From NCBI RefSeq assembly GCF_000718635.1, contig NZ_JOBF01000001.1:186001-250000 (forward strand): a stretch of 64,000 nt of DNA, read 5' to 3'. The notes under the pieces were generated by a model that saw only the letters and a list, made by a program, of their open reading frames with translations, made no database searches and was not told the DNA's origin. Position 1 is the stretch's first letter; each line of letters opens with the position of its first letter. The DNA is from Streptomyces varsoviensis (GTDB lineage Bacteria; Actinomycetota; Actinomycetes; Streptomycetales; Streptomycetaceae). The translations under genes were made by a program, and so were the position numbers. Below, piece after piece: positions 34,883 to 43,815 of the stretch.

Positions 34883-35335
34883 ATGCTGACCTCGACCATT
34901 TGCGCCGCGGTGTCCGCGGCGGGCCTGGGCATCGCCCTGCTGACGGCGTACCGCAAGCGCTTCCTGGCCGCGGCCCGGATCGCCGCCTACGCCCTGGTCC
35001 CCATCGGACTGGTGATGACGGGCGTCATCGACTGGGTCAAGGACCTGGTGTTCAAGCCGAGCGTCTGGGTGGGCTTCGGCGTGCTCGCGCTGTCGGCCGT
35101 GCTCTTCATGATCACCAGGGCCGTCGAGCGGCGGGGCGGCGGCACCCGCAAGGAGCGCCGGGCGGCGGCCGCGCAGCAGCGCGCCGCGACGGCCCCGGCG
35201 GCCTCGGCCCCCTCCCTCGGCCAGGCCCCGGCCCGGCCCGCCGCCGCGGCGGCCGAGCCGAAGAAGGGCAGGGCGGCCGGCGGCGGGGAGGACTTCTCCG
35301 ACATCGAGGCCATTTTGAAAAAACACGGGATCTGA
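34883..35335 (+). CDS. Membrane protein with disordered cytoplasmic tail
   Basis: The 150 residues have three hydrophobic segments in the first 75 (ICAAVSAAGLGIALLTAY, AARIAAYALVPIGLVMTGV, VWVGFGVLALSAVLFMITRA) and a tail of Ala/Pro/Arg ending in EDFSDIEAILKKHGI. The last 12 residues form a short acidic-amphipathic helix conserved-looking enough to be a binding peptide. CAGGAGG gives a strong ribosome site. Function unknown. Confidence 0.8.
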   Translation: MLTSTICAAVSAAGLGIALLTAYRKRFLAAARIAAYALVPIGLVMTGVIDWVKDLVFKPSVWVGFGVLALSAVLFMITRAVERRGGGTRKERRAAAAQQRAATAPAASAPSLGQAPARPAAAAAEPKKGRAAGGGEDFSDIEAILKKHGI

Positions 35336-35403
35336 CGAACTCGCCGACGGTACGGGCGTGTTGATCACCGCTCGGGGCGCCGCTGCGCCATCATCTGGCC
35401 CAA

Positions 35404-35544
35404 ATGAACGACGAACAGGCCGAGATGACCGAGGAACCGCGCGGTTGCCTCTTCGCCCTTTCCCAGCCCCCGCTGATGCTGTTCCTGGCCTTCATCGCCA
35501 CGCTGATCCTGCTCACGGCGGCGCATGATCTCTACCCGTGGTGA
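35404..35544 (+). CDS. 46-residue small membrane protein
   Basis: The frame from ATG at 35404 reads MNDEQAEMTEEPRGCLFAL, then a single membrane helix (PPLMLFLAFIATLILLTAA) and HDLYPW before the stop. The acidic N-terminus, one Cys and one helix are typical of small Streptomyces membrane proteins. The ribosome site is weak. It follows the previous membrane protein by 68 bases and may share its transcript. Confidence 0.6.
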   Translation: MNDEQAEMTEEPRGCLFALSQPPLMLFLAFIATLILLTAAHDLYPW

Positions 35545-35649
35545 CGCGCCGGACCGCGAGGGCGCGCCGGCTCCCGAGGACGCGCCGGACCGCGGCAATG
35601 CGCTGGACGCCCGCGCGATCGCCCGGAGCGGCGGTACGGCGCGCGGGGC

Positions 35650-36204
35650 TCAGCCGGCGGTCTCCCGGCGGCGCGCGCGGTAGGCGGCGACGTGCAGCCG
35701 GTTTCCGCAGGTGCGGCTGGAGCAGTACCGGCGCGAGCGGTTGCGCGAGACGTCGACGAAGGCGCGCCCGCAGCCCGGCGCCTCGCACCGGCGCAGCCGC
35801 TCCCGCTCGCCGGCCACCACCAGGAACGCGAGCGCCATGCCGCCGTCGGCGGCCAGATGGTCGGCGAGCGAGGCGCCGGGCGCGAAGTAGTGCACGTGCC
35901 AGTCGTAGCCGTCGTGGTCGGAGAGCCGGGGCGTGGTGCCCGCCTCGGCGACCATCGCGTTGAGCAGCGCGGCCGCGCTCGCGGTGTCCGGCGCGGCGAA
36001 GACCCGCGCGAACCGCTCCCGTACGGACCGCACGGCCGCGACGTCGGCGGCGCCGAGCGGGCCGGGGTCCCGGAAGCCGCAGCTCGTCGCGTAGCGGCGC
36101 AGGTCCGCCGGGGTGGCGAGGCCGTCGTCGTCGCCGGGCCCCTCGGTGTTCAGGAGCCGTACGACGGCGTCGAGCGCGCACCGGGTGTCGTGGTTGATCA
36201 GCAC
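35650..36204 (-). CDS. CGNR zinc-finger / ABATE-domain protein
   Basis: This 184-residue protein has an N-terminal helical stress-related domain (DUF1470/ABATE) and a C-terminal zinc finger, CEAPGCGRAFVDVSRNRSRR, followed by YCSSRTCGNRLHVAAYRARR with the name-giving CGNR. It is probably a DNA-binding transcription factor. The GTG start at 36204 follows GGGAG. It stands alone downstream of ssgB on the same strand, separated from it by a hairpin. Confidence 0.88.
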   Translation of the reverse strand: MLINHDTRCALDAVVRLLNTEGPGDDDGLATPADLRRYATSCGFRDPGPLGAADVAAVRSVRERFARVFAAPDTASAAALLNAMVAEAGTTPRLSDHDGYDWHVHYFAPGASLADHLAADGGMALAFLVVAGERERLRRCEAPGCGRAFVDVSRNRSRRYCSSRTCGNRLHVAAYRARRRETAG

Positions 36205-36277
36205 GGTTCGCTCCCTGGCCGACGGGACGGGCGGCTGGCTTCCGAGGGAGCAGACTTTAGCGGCTCCACGACACGAC

Positions 36278-36315
36278 GGCGCCGTCGCGCGCGGTGGTTC
36301 CGCGGCGACGGCGCC
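36278..36315 (-). terminator. Terminator downstream of ssgB
   Basis: GGCGCCGTCGC and GCGACGGCGCC form a perfect 11-base-pair stem about 80 bases after the ssgB stop and before the CGNR gene. Confidence 0.65.
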
Positions 36316-36395
36316 ATCGTCCGTCAGGTGCGCTGGGGCCGTCCCCCCGAGTTAGGACGGCCGTTCGTGGTGGTCCGGTCGGCTCCCGTCCGGCC

Positions 36396-36809
36396 TCAGC
36401 TCTCGGCCAGGATGTGGGAGAGCTCGGTGTCGAGGTCGAAGTGCCGGTGTTCGGTGCCGGGCGGCACCGCGGCGTCGGTCCGCTTCAGGAACGACTCCAG
36501 GGCCCGCGCCGGGGCCTCCAGCAGGGCTTCGCCCTCCGGAGAGCTCAGCGCGATGCAGACGACGCCCTGACCGTGGCTGCGGGACGGCCAGACACGGACG
36601 TCTCCGGTGCCCGTGGGCCGGTGCAGGCCCTCGGCGAGCAGGTCGCGGGCGAAGACCCACTCGACCGTCTCTTCGGCTCCGGTGTGGAAGGTGGCGTGCA
36701 CGGCATACGGATCGGCCGTGTCGTACCGCAGACCTGCGGGTACGGGGAGTGAGGACTCGCTCGACACGACGAGGCGCAGGTGCAGCTCGCAGCTGACCGT
36801 GGTGTTCAT
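36396..36809 (-). CDS. ssgB: Sporulation-specific cell-division activator SsgB
   Basis: This 137-residue SsgA-like protein is known in Streptomyces to recruit FtsZ to future septum sites in aerial hyphae. The start MNTTVSCELHLRLVVSSESS and the segment TVEWVFARDLLAEGLHRPTG match the SsgB orthologue as I remember it, essentially residue for residue. The ATG at 36809 has GAAAGG upstream. SsgA itself is not in the window. Transcription in Streptomyces coelicolor has been linked to the stress/developmental sigma factor SigH, and a matching promoter lies upstream. Confidence 0.95.
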   Translation of the reverse strand: MNTTVSCELHLRLVVSSESSLPVPAGLRYDTADPYAVHATFHTGAEETVEWVFARDLLAEGLHRPTGTGDVRVWPSRSHGQGVVCIALSSPEGEALLEAPARALESFLKRTDAAVPPGTEHRHFDLDTELSHILAES

Positions 36810-36870
36810 AAGCGCCAGGGCCTTTCGCTCAGTGTGCGCTCGGGGATTCGCACGTCGGCGAAATCGACAT

Positions 36871-36894
36871 GCCACCTACGGTGTCGTTGTAAAC
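36871..36894 (-). promoter_or_regulatory. Candidate SigH-type promoter of ssgB
   Basis: On the minus strand GTTT is followed after 14 bases by GGTGGC, 62 bases before the ssgB ATG. SigB/SigH-type promoters in Streptomyces follow GTTT-N14-16-GGGTAT/C, so the -35 and spacing fit and the -10 fits partly. Confidence 0.4.
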
Positions 36895-37169
36895 CCCTCT
36901 GCCCGCTTTGCGGCCCTTCGGGTAGCTCGGACGGCCGTACGCACCCTGTATGTATACCGCCGTTTCGGTGAACATCGCGATACGTCAGATTGACGTGACG
37001 TCTACGTGGCATTGACGCGACAGTGGAGCGGCGGGCGATCGGGGCGCTCTCGCCGCGCCGTGCCGGGCGGGCTGCGCCGCGCCGGGCGGACCCCGCCCGG
37101 GACGGCGCAGCCCGCCCGGCCATGGTCACGGCCACCGCCCGGCATGGGGTAATGTTTGCGCTGCGCAGG
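36895..37169. other. AT-richer intergenic region upstream of ssgB and tRNA-Val
   Basis: No gene is seen. The part at 36930-37010 is unusually AT-rich for this genome (CTGTATGTATACCG, CGATACGTCAGATTGACG), with TGACG repeated, as expected for a regulatory region. It likely includes further ssgB control sites and, near 37140-37165, the promoter for tRNA-Val. Confidence 0.4.
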
Positions 37170-37241
37170 GGGCGATTAGCTCAGTGGGAGAGCGCTTCGT
37201 TCACACCGAAGAGGTCACTGGTTCGAACCCAGTATCGCCCA
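37170..37241 (+). tRNA. tRNA-Val (CAC), copy 1
   Basis: The 72-base cloverleaf has acceptor GGGCGAT/ATCGCCC, anticodon loop TTCACAC (anticodon CAC) and T-loop GGTTCGAACCC. Confidence 0.95.
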
Positions 37242-37247
37242 CCCCGA

Positions 37248-37290
37248 CCGGAAGTCCGTGAGGCTCATGCCTTGCGGACTTCCGGCTTTT
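37248..37290 (+). terminator. Terminator of tRNA-Val copy 1
   Basis: CCGGAAGTCCG and CGGACTTCCGG form an 11-base-pair stem followed by CTTTT, a classic intrinsic terminator seven bases after the tRNA. Confidence 0.85.
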
Positions 37291-37307
37291 CGGATGCGCT
37301 GACGGGC

Positions 37308-37793
37308 ATGTTCCGACCACGGACCGCAGACCTCTGCCGCTACCGGTTCCGCAGCGACTGGCTCGTGGCAGCGGCCCCCGACGCCGTCTACGCGCTGCTC
37401 GCCCGCGCCGAGGACTACCCCCGCTGGTGGCCCCAGGTCCGCGAGGTCCGGCCGCTCGACGAGCGCGGCGGCACCGCCCGCTTCCGCTCCTTCCTCCCGT
37501 ACGACCTCGTCGTCACCGCCCGCGAGCGGCGCCGCGACCCCGTGGCCCGGGTGCTGGAGGCCGGGATGAGCGGCGATCTGTGCGGCTGGGCGCGCTGGAC
37601 GGTGACCGCCCGGGGCGCCGGCTCGCGCGTCCGCTTCGAACAGGAGGTCCGGGTGGCCAAGCCGCTGATGCGCCGGCTCGCGCTCGTCGGCCGCCCCGTC
37701 TTCCGCGCCAACCACGCCTGGATGATGCGGTGCGGGCGGCGCGGGCTGCGGGCGCTGCTGGCCGCCCCGCCGCCGGCCCCCGACCGCCGGTGA
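37308..37793 (+). CDS. SRPBCC-fold (polyketide cyclase/dehydrase-like) lipid or ligand-binding protein
   Basis: This 161-residue START-like protein begins YRFRSDWLVAAAPDAVYALL and continues EDYPRWWPQVREVRPL, typical of the SRPBCC superfamily, whose deep pocket binds hydrophobic ligands. No catalytic residue can be assigned. It lies between two identical tRNA-Val genes. Its start is just 17 bases after the tRNA terminator, so its own promoter must overlap that region. Confidence 0.8.
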   Translation: MFRPRTADLCRYRFRSDWLVAAAPDAVYALLARAEDYPRWWPQVREVRPLDERGGTARFRSFLPYDLVVTARERRRDPVARVLEAGMSGDLCGWARWTVTARGAGSRVRFEQEVRVAKPLMRRLALVGRPVFRANHAWMMRCGRRGLRALLAAPPPAPDRR

Positions 37794-37877
37794 GAAGGGG
37801 GGCGGGAATTTGAAGTACGGCGGCCGCGGCCTGTATTGTTCGGGACGTTCCGCGGGGGAGACCCCGGCCGGACACCC

Positions 37878-37949
37878 GGGCGATTAGCTCAGTGGGAGAG
37901 CGCTTCGTTCACACCGAAGAGGTCACTGGTTCGAACCCAGTATCGCCCA
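37878..37949 (+). tRNA. tRNA-Val (CAC), copy 2
   Basis: This copy is identical to the one at 37170-37241 over its 72 bases, with anticodon CAC. Confidence 0.95.
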
Positions 37950-37957
37950 CGCCGAAC

Positions 37958-37987
37958 AGGCCGGTCCGTCAACAGACGGGCCGGCCT
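37958..37987 (+). terminator. Terminator of tRNA-Val copy 2
   Basis: AGGCCGGTCCGTC and GACGGGCCGGCCT form a 13-base stem with one mismatch and an AACA loop, eight bases after the tRNA. Confidence 0.8.
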
Positions 37988-38144
37988 TCGTCGTTCGCCG
38001 GGAGCGCGGCCGGGAGCACAGGGGTGTAGCGAGGTACACCATGGGACGGGTGCGTTCCCCATCGTGCGGGCCCACCGCCCCCGCCTAACGTTCGAGGAGT
38101 CCGAGAACGGCCGCCCGGCCGTCCGACTCCGGAGGGCGAAAGAC

Positions 38145-38321
38145 ATGAACGCAGCGATGAGGACCACGCTCTGGACGGTGTTCACCGCCTGCCTCGCCGT
38201 CAATGTGGCGACGAGCCTGCTGATGGGCGAGAGCGCCCTGCAACTCGTCCTCAGCGTGATGGCGGGGCTCTGCGCGCTCGGGGCGGGCATCGGGCTGTGG
38301 ACCACGCGCCGCGCCCGCTGA
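38145..38321 (+). CDS. 58-residue small membrane protein
   Basis: A strong GGAGGGCGAAAGAC site precedes the ATG. The product has two hydrophobic helices (LWTVFTACLAVNVATSLLM and LQLVLSVMAGLCALGAGIGLW) and a basic end TTRRAR. No family is recognised. Its stop lies eight bases from that of the convergent exonuclease gene. Confidence 0.7.
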   Translation: MNAAMRTTLWTVFTACLAVNVATSLLMGESALQLVLSVMAGLCALGAGIGLWTTRRAR

Positions 38322-38329
38322 GCGCGCCC

Positions 38330-39073
38330 TTACGCGGCGGCGGGAAGTTCGGGGCGCAGTGGCCAGGCCGGGTCGCAGACCTCCTGTGTGCCCTGCGTCG
38401 CGAACCACGCCTGGAGGCCGCGCGCCTGCGCCGCGTGCCACAGGGCCTGGCGGGCGTGCAGCTCCGCCGCGTTCAGCCGGCCGAGCCGGGCGGCGAAGCG
38501 GCGGCCCACCGCCCGTACGACCTCCAGCGCGGCGAGGGCGTCCGCCGCCGCCTCATGGGCGCCGGACAGCTCCACCCCGTACAGCGCGCACAGGTCCGTC
38601 AGCGTGCGGCGGCCCTTGCGGTAGCGGTCGAGGTGCTTGTCGAGGACGCGCGGGTCCAGCACGCACAGCGACGACATGCCCAGATAGTCGGCGAGCGGCG
38701 CGGAGCGGTGCCGCCGCAGCTCCCGGTCGAGCAGCGTCAGATCGAACGGGGCGTTCATCACCACCAGCGGCGTGCCGCGCGCCGAGACCGCGGCCAGCGC
38801 CCGCGCCACCTCCTCCATCACCGGCGCCGGCCACCGGCCGTGATGCTGGAGATACGCCCAGGTCAGGCCGTGCACCTCGGTGGCGCCGGCGGGGACGGGC
38901 ACGCCGGGGTCGACGAGCCAGCGCCGGATCGCGGGCGGGGCGCCCGGCTGGTGCTGCACCACGAGCGCGGCCGAGACTATGCGGTCGTTCTCCACGTCAA
39001 CACCGGTCGTCTCGGTGTCGAAGGCGGCGAGCGGTCCTTCGTACCAGCACGGCTTCTCCACAACTCCTCGCAT
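38330..39073 (-). CDS. DnaQ-type 3'-5' exonuclease
   Basis: This 247-residue DEDDh exonuclease has all three exonuclease motifs: FDTETTG (Exo I, Asp and Glu), VMNAPFDLTLL (Exo II) and the closing GAHEAAADALAAL (Exo III, His and Asp). It probably trims DNA or RNA 3' ends; it is not fused to a polymerase, so it may act in repair or RNA turnover. The ATG start lies 150 bases from the divergent DUF4365 gene. Confidence 0.9.
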   Translation of the reverse strand: MRGVVEKPCWYEGPLAAFDTETTGVDVENDRIVSAALVVQHQPGAPPAIRRWLVDPGVPVPAGATEVHGLTWAYLQHHGRWPAPVMEEVARALAAVSARGTPLVVMNAPFDLTLLDRELRRHRSAPLADYLGMSSLCVLDPRVLDKHLDRYRKGRRTLTDLCALYGVELSGAHEAAADALAALEVVRAVGRRFAARLGRLNAAELHARQALWHAAQARGLQAWFATQGTQEVCDPAWPLRPELPAAA

Positions 39074-39223
39074 TCACCTCGCAGTTGACCCAATCCCCGC
39101 CCCACCGGGTGATACCCGGCCGGTGACGTGTCCGAACCGCCCCTGTTTGGCGGGTAGTTCGGACGGAGACAACACAGGAGTACGGACCCGACGGATCGGT
39201 GAAGTCCGGAGGTCGATTCGGCC

Positions 39224-39790
39224 ATGGCGCTCACGCAGCCCGACCCGGGCGGACGCTCGCCCGGGCGGCTCGCACCGCGGCGCGGCTCCCTCGCCACCAC
39301 CGCCTGCATGGAGACCCTGCAAGTCGGCTATCTGCACGCCGTCACGGCCGCCGCGGGCTGCTCACTGGCCCAGCCCTTCCCGGACAGCGGCATCGACTGG
39401 CACGTCAGCCACAGCGCGCCCGGCCACGCCGTCGACGACGAGGTCACCATCAAGGTGCAGCTCAAGTGCACGTACCAGATCGCGCCCCGGCCCAGCGGCC
39501 CCGCCTTCTCCTTCACCCTCGACAACGGCCACCTCGCCAAGCTCGCGCGCACCCCGGTCGCCGTCCACAAGATCCTCGTCGTGATGCTCGTACCGCGTAC
39601 CCAGGACGCGTGGCTGCGGGCCGGCCACGACCGCCTCGAACTGCGGCACTGCTGCTACTGGACCAACCTGGCCGGACACCCGGTGACGGGCAGGCGCAGG
39701 ACCACCGTGCGGATTCCGACCACGCGCGTCTTCGACGACCGCGCGCTCTGCGAGATCATGACGCGGGTCGGGGAGGGAGAGACCCCCTGA
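39224..39790 (+). CDS. DUF4365-domain protein
   Basis: This 188-residue protein's core (about 30-175) resembles DUF4365, a family with nuclease-like fold proposals: YLHAVTAAAGCSLAQPFPDS, IDWHVSH, then EVTIKVQLKCTYQI, which carries an E-x-x-x-K/Q-x-K type motif as in restriction-endonuclease-like folds. Whether it cuts nucleic acid is unproven. The stop overlaps the next start (TGATG), so the two proteins are coupled. Confidence 0.75.
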   Translation: MALTQPDPGGRSPGRLAPRRGSLATTACMETLQVGYLHAVTAAAGCSLAQPFPDSGIDWHVSHSAPGHAVDDEVTIKVQLKCTYQIAPRPSGPAFSFTLDNGHLAKLARTPVAVHKILVVMLVPRTQDAWLRAGHDRLELRHCCYWTNLAGHPVTGRRRTTVRIPTTRVFDDRALCEIMTRVGEGETP

Positions 39791-40974
39791 TGCACCGGCC
39801 GACCGAACAGCCCGCCCACCCCATGCCCCCGCCCGCCCCCGAGGACGTCGACCCCGCCGTCCTCGGCGCGCTGCTCGCCCGGCACGGCTGGCGGCGGCGC
39901 GGGGGAGCGGCCGGGCGCTACACCCACTGGGCGCCGCCCGGCGGCCCCGCGGGCGGCGCCAGCCTGCTCATCCCCGCCAGCCGCCGCTTCCCCGACGCCG
40001 TCGACCTGCTCGCCGAGGCGCTCACCGCGCTGGAGCGCAGCGCCGCGCCCTCCGCCAGGGCGGTCCTCGTCGCCCTGGCCACGCCGAGCGACGAGATCCA
40101 CTGGCGGCGCGAGGTGCCCGAACCCGCCGGGGGAGCCGCCGCCTGGAGCGCGCAGGAGCGGCTGCGCGACGGCGCCCGCGCCATGCTGCTCGCCGGGGCG
40201 CTCGCCGCCCGCGGCCGCGCCGGCTATTACGGCGCCCGGCACCGGCGGGGCGCGGAGGCCGCCCTCGACCGGCTGCTGGTCGGCCCCGCCCCCGGCGGCC
40301 GGGAGCTGACCGTGTACGTGCCCGTCGCGGACGGCCGCCCGATGGTCACGACGCTGCTGCGCGCCCTGCACGCCGCCCGCGACGCCACCGACTACCAGCG
40401 CGCCACCGGCGGCATGGAGGCGTACGACGCGGCGGTCGAGGCCGGGGTGTGCCAGGAGCTGACCGAGGCGCTGGTCCAGCTCGTCCGCGGCTCCGAGGGC
40501 GTCCGGATCGCCGTGGACTGGTCGCCGGCGCTCGGCCCGCACGACGGGTTCGCGGCCCGCCCCGAGCCGGTGGAGTTCTCCCCCGGGGACCTCCCCGCCC
40601 TGCGCGAGGCCGGCGCCCGGTACGTACGCGACGAGCCCTCCGTGCCGGTGCGGCTGACCGGCGCCGTGGTGCGGCTGCGCCGGGAGGGCCCGGCCGGGCC
40701 CGGCAGCGTACGGCTGCGGGTGCTCTCCGGGGCCGACGTGGCGCAGGTGCGCGTCGCGCTCGACGAGGACGACTACCGCCTCGCGGGCCACGCCCACCTC
40801 GTGGGGCTGCCGATCCGCATCAGCGGCCGGCTGGAGAGCCGGGGCGGCTTCCGGCGGGTCACCGGGGCCCATGGCATCACCCCGGTGCGGGTCGACGACG
40901 CCGAGCGCGACCGGCTGCTGAAGTCGATGCACGAGAACCTGGACTTCTTCGAGGGGGCGTGCGGCGGGGAGTAG
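39790..40974 (+). CDS. Hypothetical protein coupled to DUF4365 gene
   Basis: This 394-residue soluble protein has no motif I recognise. The sequence is alpha/beta with many Arg and Asp residues. The C-terminal third (from about residue 285) has a beta-rich segment (VRLTGAVVRLRREG, VRVALDEDDYRLAGHAH, PIRISGRLESRGGFRRV) that resembles an OB-like or SH3-like barrel. Coupling by TGATG with the DUF4365 protein suggests the two act together. It is followed by thrS after 137 bases. Confidence 0.7.
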   Translation: MHRPTEQPAHPMPPPAPEDVDPAVLGALLARHGWRRRGGAAGRYTHWAPPGGPAGGASLLIPASRRFPDAVDLLAEALTALERSAAPSARAVLVALATPSDEIHWRREVPEPAGGAAAWSAQERLRDGARAMLLAGALAARGRAGYYGARHRRGAEAALDRLLVGPAPGGRELTVYVPVADGRPMVTTLLRALHAARDATDYQRATGGMEAYDAAVEAGVCQELTEALVQLVRGSEGVRIAVDWSPALGPHDGFAARPEPVEFSPGDLPALREAGARYVRDEPSVPVRLTGAVVRLRREGPAGPGSVRLRVLSGADVAQVRVALDEDDYRLAGHAHLVGLPIRISGRLESRGGFRRVTGAHGITPVRVDDAERDRLLKSMHENLDFFEGACGGE

Positions 40975-41111
40975 CGCCGGCGGCTCCGGCCGGGCCGTGA
41001 TCAGGGCGGGCAGACGGCTGCCAAACCGTTTCGCGATGCGCTCGCGCGGCTCGGTACGATTCACCGTGCGCAGCGCCCGCTGCCGCAGGACCCATGTGTC
41101 AGGAGCTACCG

Positions 41112-43097
41112 GTGTCAGACGTCCGTGTGATCATCAAACGCGATTCCGCCGAACCGGAAGAGCGAGTGGTCACGACGGGCACGACGGCCGCCGCGCTCTT
41201 CGAGGGCGAGCGCACGGTCGTCGCCGCTCGCGTGGCCGGGGAGCTGCGCGACCTCACCTACGCGCTCGCCGACGGCGACGAGGTGGAGCCCGTCGAGCTG
41301 GCCAGCGAGGACGGCCTGAACATCCTGCGCCACTCGGCGGCGCACGTCATGGCGCAGGCCGTGCAGGACCTCTTCCCGGAGGCCAAGCTGGGCATCGGCC
41401 CGCCCATCAAGGACGGCTTCTACTACGACTTCGACGTCGAGACCCCGTTCACCCCGGACGACCTCAAGCGCATCGAGAAGAAGATGCAGGAGATCCAGAA
41501 GCGCGGCCAGCGCTTCTCGCGCCGGGTCACCACGGACGAGGACGCCCGCGCCGAGCTCGCCGACGAGCCGTACAAGCTGGAGCTGATCGGCCTCAAGGGC
41601 GCGCCCCTCGCCGACGGGGCGGACGGCGCGAGCGTGGAGGTCGGCGGCGGCGAGCTGACCATCTACGACAACCTCGACGCCAAGACCGGCGAGCTGTGCT
41701 GGAAGGACCTGTGCCGCGGCCCGCACCTGCCGACGACCCGGAACATCCCGGCGTTCAAGCTGATGCGCAGCGCGGCGGCGTACTGGCGGGGCAGCGAGAA
41801 GAACCCGCAGCTCCAGCGGATCTACGGCACCGCCTGGCCGTCGAAGGACGAGCTGAAGGCGCACCTCGAATTCCTCGCCGAGGCCGAGAAGCGCGACCAC
41901 CGCAAGCTCGGCTCCGAGCTGGACCTCTTCTCCATCCCCGACGAGATCGGCTCGGGCCTGGCCGTCTTCCACCCCAAGGGCGGCGTGATCCGCCGCGCGA
42001 TGGAGGACTACAGCCGCAAGCGCCACGAGGAGGCGGACTACGAGTTCGTCTACACGCCGCACGCGACGAAGGGGAAGCTCTTCGAGAAGAGCGGCCACCT
42101 GGACTGGTACGCCGACGGCATGTACCCGCCCATGCAGCTCGACGAGGGCACGGACTACTACCTCAAGCCCATGAACTGCCCGATGCACAACCTGATCTTC
42201 GACGCGCGGGGACGCTCGTACCGCGAGCTGCCGCTGCGCCTGTTCGAGTTCGGGACGGTGTACCGGTACGAGAAGTCCGGCGTCGTGCACGGTCTGACCC
42301 GGGCCCGCGGCTTCACCCAGGACGACGCGCACATCTACTGCACCAAGGAGCAGATGGCGGACGAGCTCGACTCGCTGCTCACCTTCGTGCTCGACCTGCT
42401 GCGCGACTACGGCCTGAAGGACTTCTACCTGGAGCTGTCCACCAAGGACCCGGAGAAGTTCATCGGCTCGGACGAGAACTGGGCGGAGGCCACCGAGACG
42501 CTGCGCAAGGCGGCCGGCAAGCAGGGCCTGGAACTGGTCATGGACCCGGGCGGCGCGGCCTTCTACGGCCCGAAGATCTCGGTGCAGGCGCGCGACGCCA
42601 TCGGCCGTACGTGGCAGATGTCGACCATCCAGGTCGACTTCAACCTGCCCGACCGCTTCGACCTGGAGTACACCGCGCCGGACGGCTCCAAGCAGCGGCC
42701 CGTCATGATCCACCGGGCGCTGTTCGGCTCGATCGAGCGGTTCTTCGCGGTGCTCCTGGAGCACTACGCGGGCGCCTTCCCGGCGTGGCTGGCTCCGGTG
42801 CAGGCCACCGGCATCCCGATCGGCGACGCGCACGTGCCCTACCTCCAGGACTTCGCCGCCAAGGCGAAGGCCAAGGGGCTGCGGGTCGAGGTGGACGCCT
42901 CGTCGGACCGGATGCAGAAGAAGATCAGGAACGCGCAGAAGAGCAAGGTGCCGTTCATGATCATCGCCGGTGACGAGGACGTGGCGAACGGCGCGGTCTC
43001 CTTCCGCTACCGCGACGGCTCGCAGAAGAACGGCGTGCCCGTCGACGACGCCCTCGCCGAGATCGTCCAGGCCGTCGAGGACCGCGTGCAGGTCTGA
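41112..43097 (+). CDS. thrS: Threonyl-tRNA synthetase
   Basis: This 661-residue class II synthetase charges tRNA-Thr. Order: TGS domain (1-65), editing domain with HSAAH and a later CRGPHL zinc-type motif (about 75-240), catalytic core with motif 2 ([13 protein letters not shown]), PMNCPMH carrying the zinc Cys, motif 3 near [15 protein letters not shown], and the anticodon domain (from about 560). The GTG at 41112 follows CAGGAG; an upstream ATG at 41094 is less well placed. I see no T-box leader in the 137-base gap. Confidence 0.96.
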   Translation: MSDVRVIIKRDSAEPEERVVTTGTTAAALFEGERTVVAARVAGELRDLTYALADGDEVEPVELASEDGLNILRHSAAHVMAQAVQDLFPEAKLGIGPPIKDGFYYDFDVETPFTPDDLKRIEKKMQEIQKRGQRFSRRVTTDEDARAELADEPYKLELIGLKGAPLADGADGASVEVGGGELTIYDNLDAKTGELCWKDLCRGPHLPTTRNIPAFKLMRSAAAYWRGSEKNPQLQRIYGTAWPSKDELKAHLEFLAEAEKRDHRKLGSELDLFSIPDEIGSGLAVFHPKGGVIRRAMEDYSRKRHEEADYEFVYTPHATKGKLFEKSGHLDWYADGMYPPMQLDEGTDYYLKPMNCPMHNLIFDARGRSYRELPLRLFEFGTVYRYEKSGVVHGLTRARGFTQDDAHIYCTKEQMADELDSLLTFVLDLLRDYGLKDFYLELSTKDPEKFIGSDENWAEATETLRKAAGKQGLELVMDPGGAAFYGPKISVQARDAIGRTWQMSTIQVDFNLPDRFDLEYTAPDGSKQRPVMIHRALFGSIERFFAVLLEHYAGAFPAWLAPVQATGIPIGDAHVPYLQDFAAKAKAKGLRVEVDASSDRMQKKIRNAQKSKVPFMIIAGDEDVANGAVSFRYRDGSQKNGVPVDDALAEIVQAVEDRVQV

Positions 43098-43174
43098 CGG
43101 AGGGCCTGCGGGCCCCGGCCGTACGGCCCGGCGGTCCCGACCGTACGGCCCGTCGGCACGGTCGTACGGACCAG

Positions 43175-43192
43175 GGCCGCCGCACGGCGGCC
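43175..43192 (+). terminator. Possible thrS terminator
   Basis: GGCCGCC and GGCGGCC flank a GCAC loop 78 bases after the thrS stop. There is no T-run, so this is tentative. Confidence 0.4.
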
Positions 43193-43266
43193 GGCGTCGC
43201 CCCGGAGCGGTTCAGGACCGCCCCCGGGGCGACGCCGCGTTCGGGCGAAGCCATATGCTGCACACC

Positions 43267-43815
43267 ATGACGAGCGAGCCGGAACAGCAGATCGGAGTGG
43301 GGACGCAGGACGCCTTCCAGCGACTGTGGACGCCCCACCGGATGGCGTACATCCAGGGCGAGAACAAGCCGACCGGACCCGGAGCCGAGGACGGCTGTCC
43401 GTTCTGCACGATCCCCTCGAAATCCGATGAGGACGGGCTCGTCATCGCGCGGGGCGAGCACGTCTACGCGGTGCTCAACCTCTACCCGTACAACGGCGGC
43501 CACCTCATGGTCGTCCCGTTCCGGCACGTCGCCGACTACACGGAGCTGGACGCGGCCGAGACCGCCGAGCTGGCGGAGCTGACCAAGCGGGCGATGACCG
43601 CGCTGCGGACCGCCTCCGGCGCGCACGGCTTCAACATCGGCATGAACCAGGGCGCCACCGCCGGCGCCGGCATCGCAGCCCACCTGCACCAGCACGTCGT
43701 GCCGCGGTGGGGCGGCGACACCAACTTCATGCCGGTCGTCGGCAGCACCAAGGTGCTGCCGCAACTCCTCGCGGACACCCGCCAGATGCTCGCGGACGCC
43801 TGGCCGACCGCCTGA
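43267..43815 (+). CDS. HIT-family hydrolase/phosphorylase
   Basis: This 182-residue histidine-triad protein has a zinc-type Cys pair in GCPFCTI and the active-site triad AHLHQHVVPRW. Actinobacterial members with this N-terminal extension include Ap4A phosphorylase-like enzymes, so cleavage of dinucleoside polyphosphates is plausible. An ATG 12 bases upstream (43255) is an alternative start. It follows thrS in the same direction, as in many Streptomyces, and Ap4A is a by-product of aminoacyl-tRNA synthetases. Confidence 0.88.
   Translation: MTSEPEQQIGVGTQDAFQRLWTPHRMAYIQGENKPTGPGAEDGCPFCTIPSKSDEDGLVIARGEHVYAVLNLYPYNGGHLMVVPFRHVADYTELDAAETAELAELTKRAMTALRTASGAHGFNIGMNQGATAGAGIAAHLHQHVVPRWGGDTNFMPVVGSTKVLPQLLADTRQMLADAWPTA

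Noticed and set aside
40975..41111. T-box leader ahead of thrS
   Set aside because: No T-box consensus or specifier-loop structure is seen, and the gap is too short for a complete T-box element.
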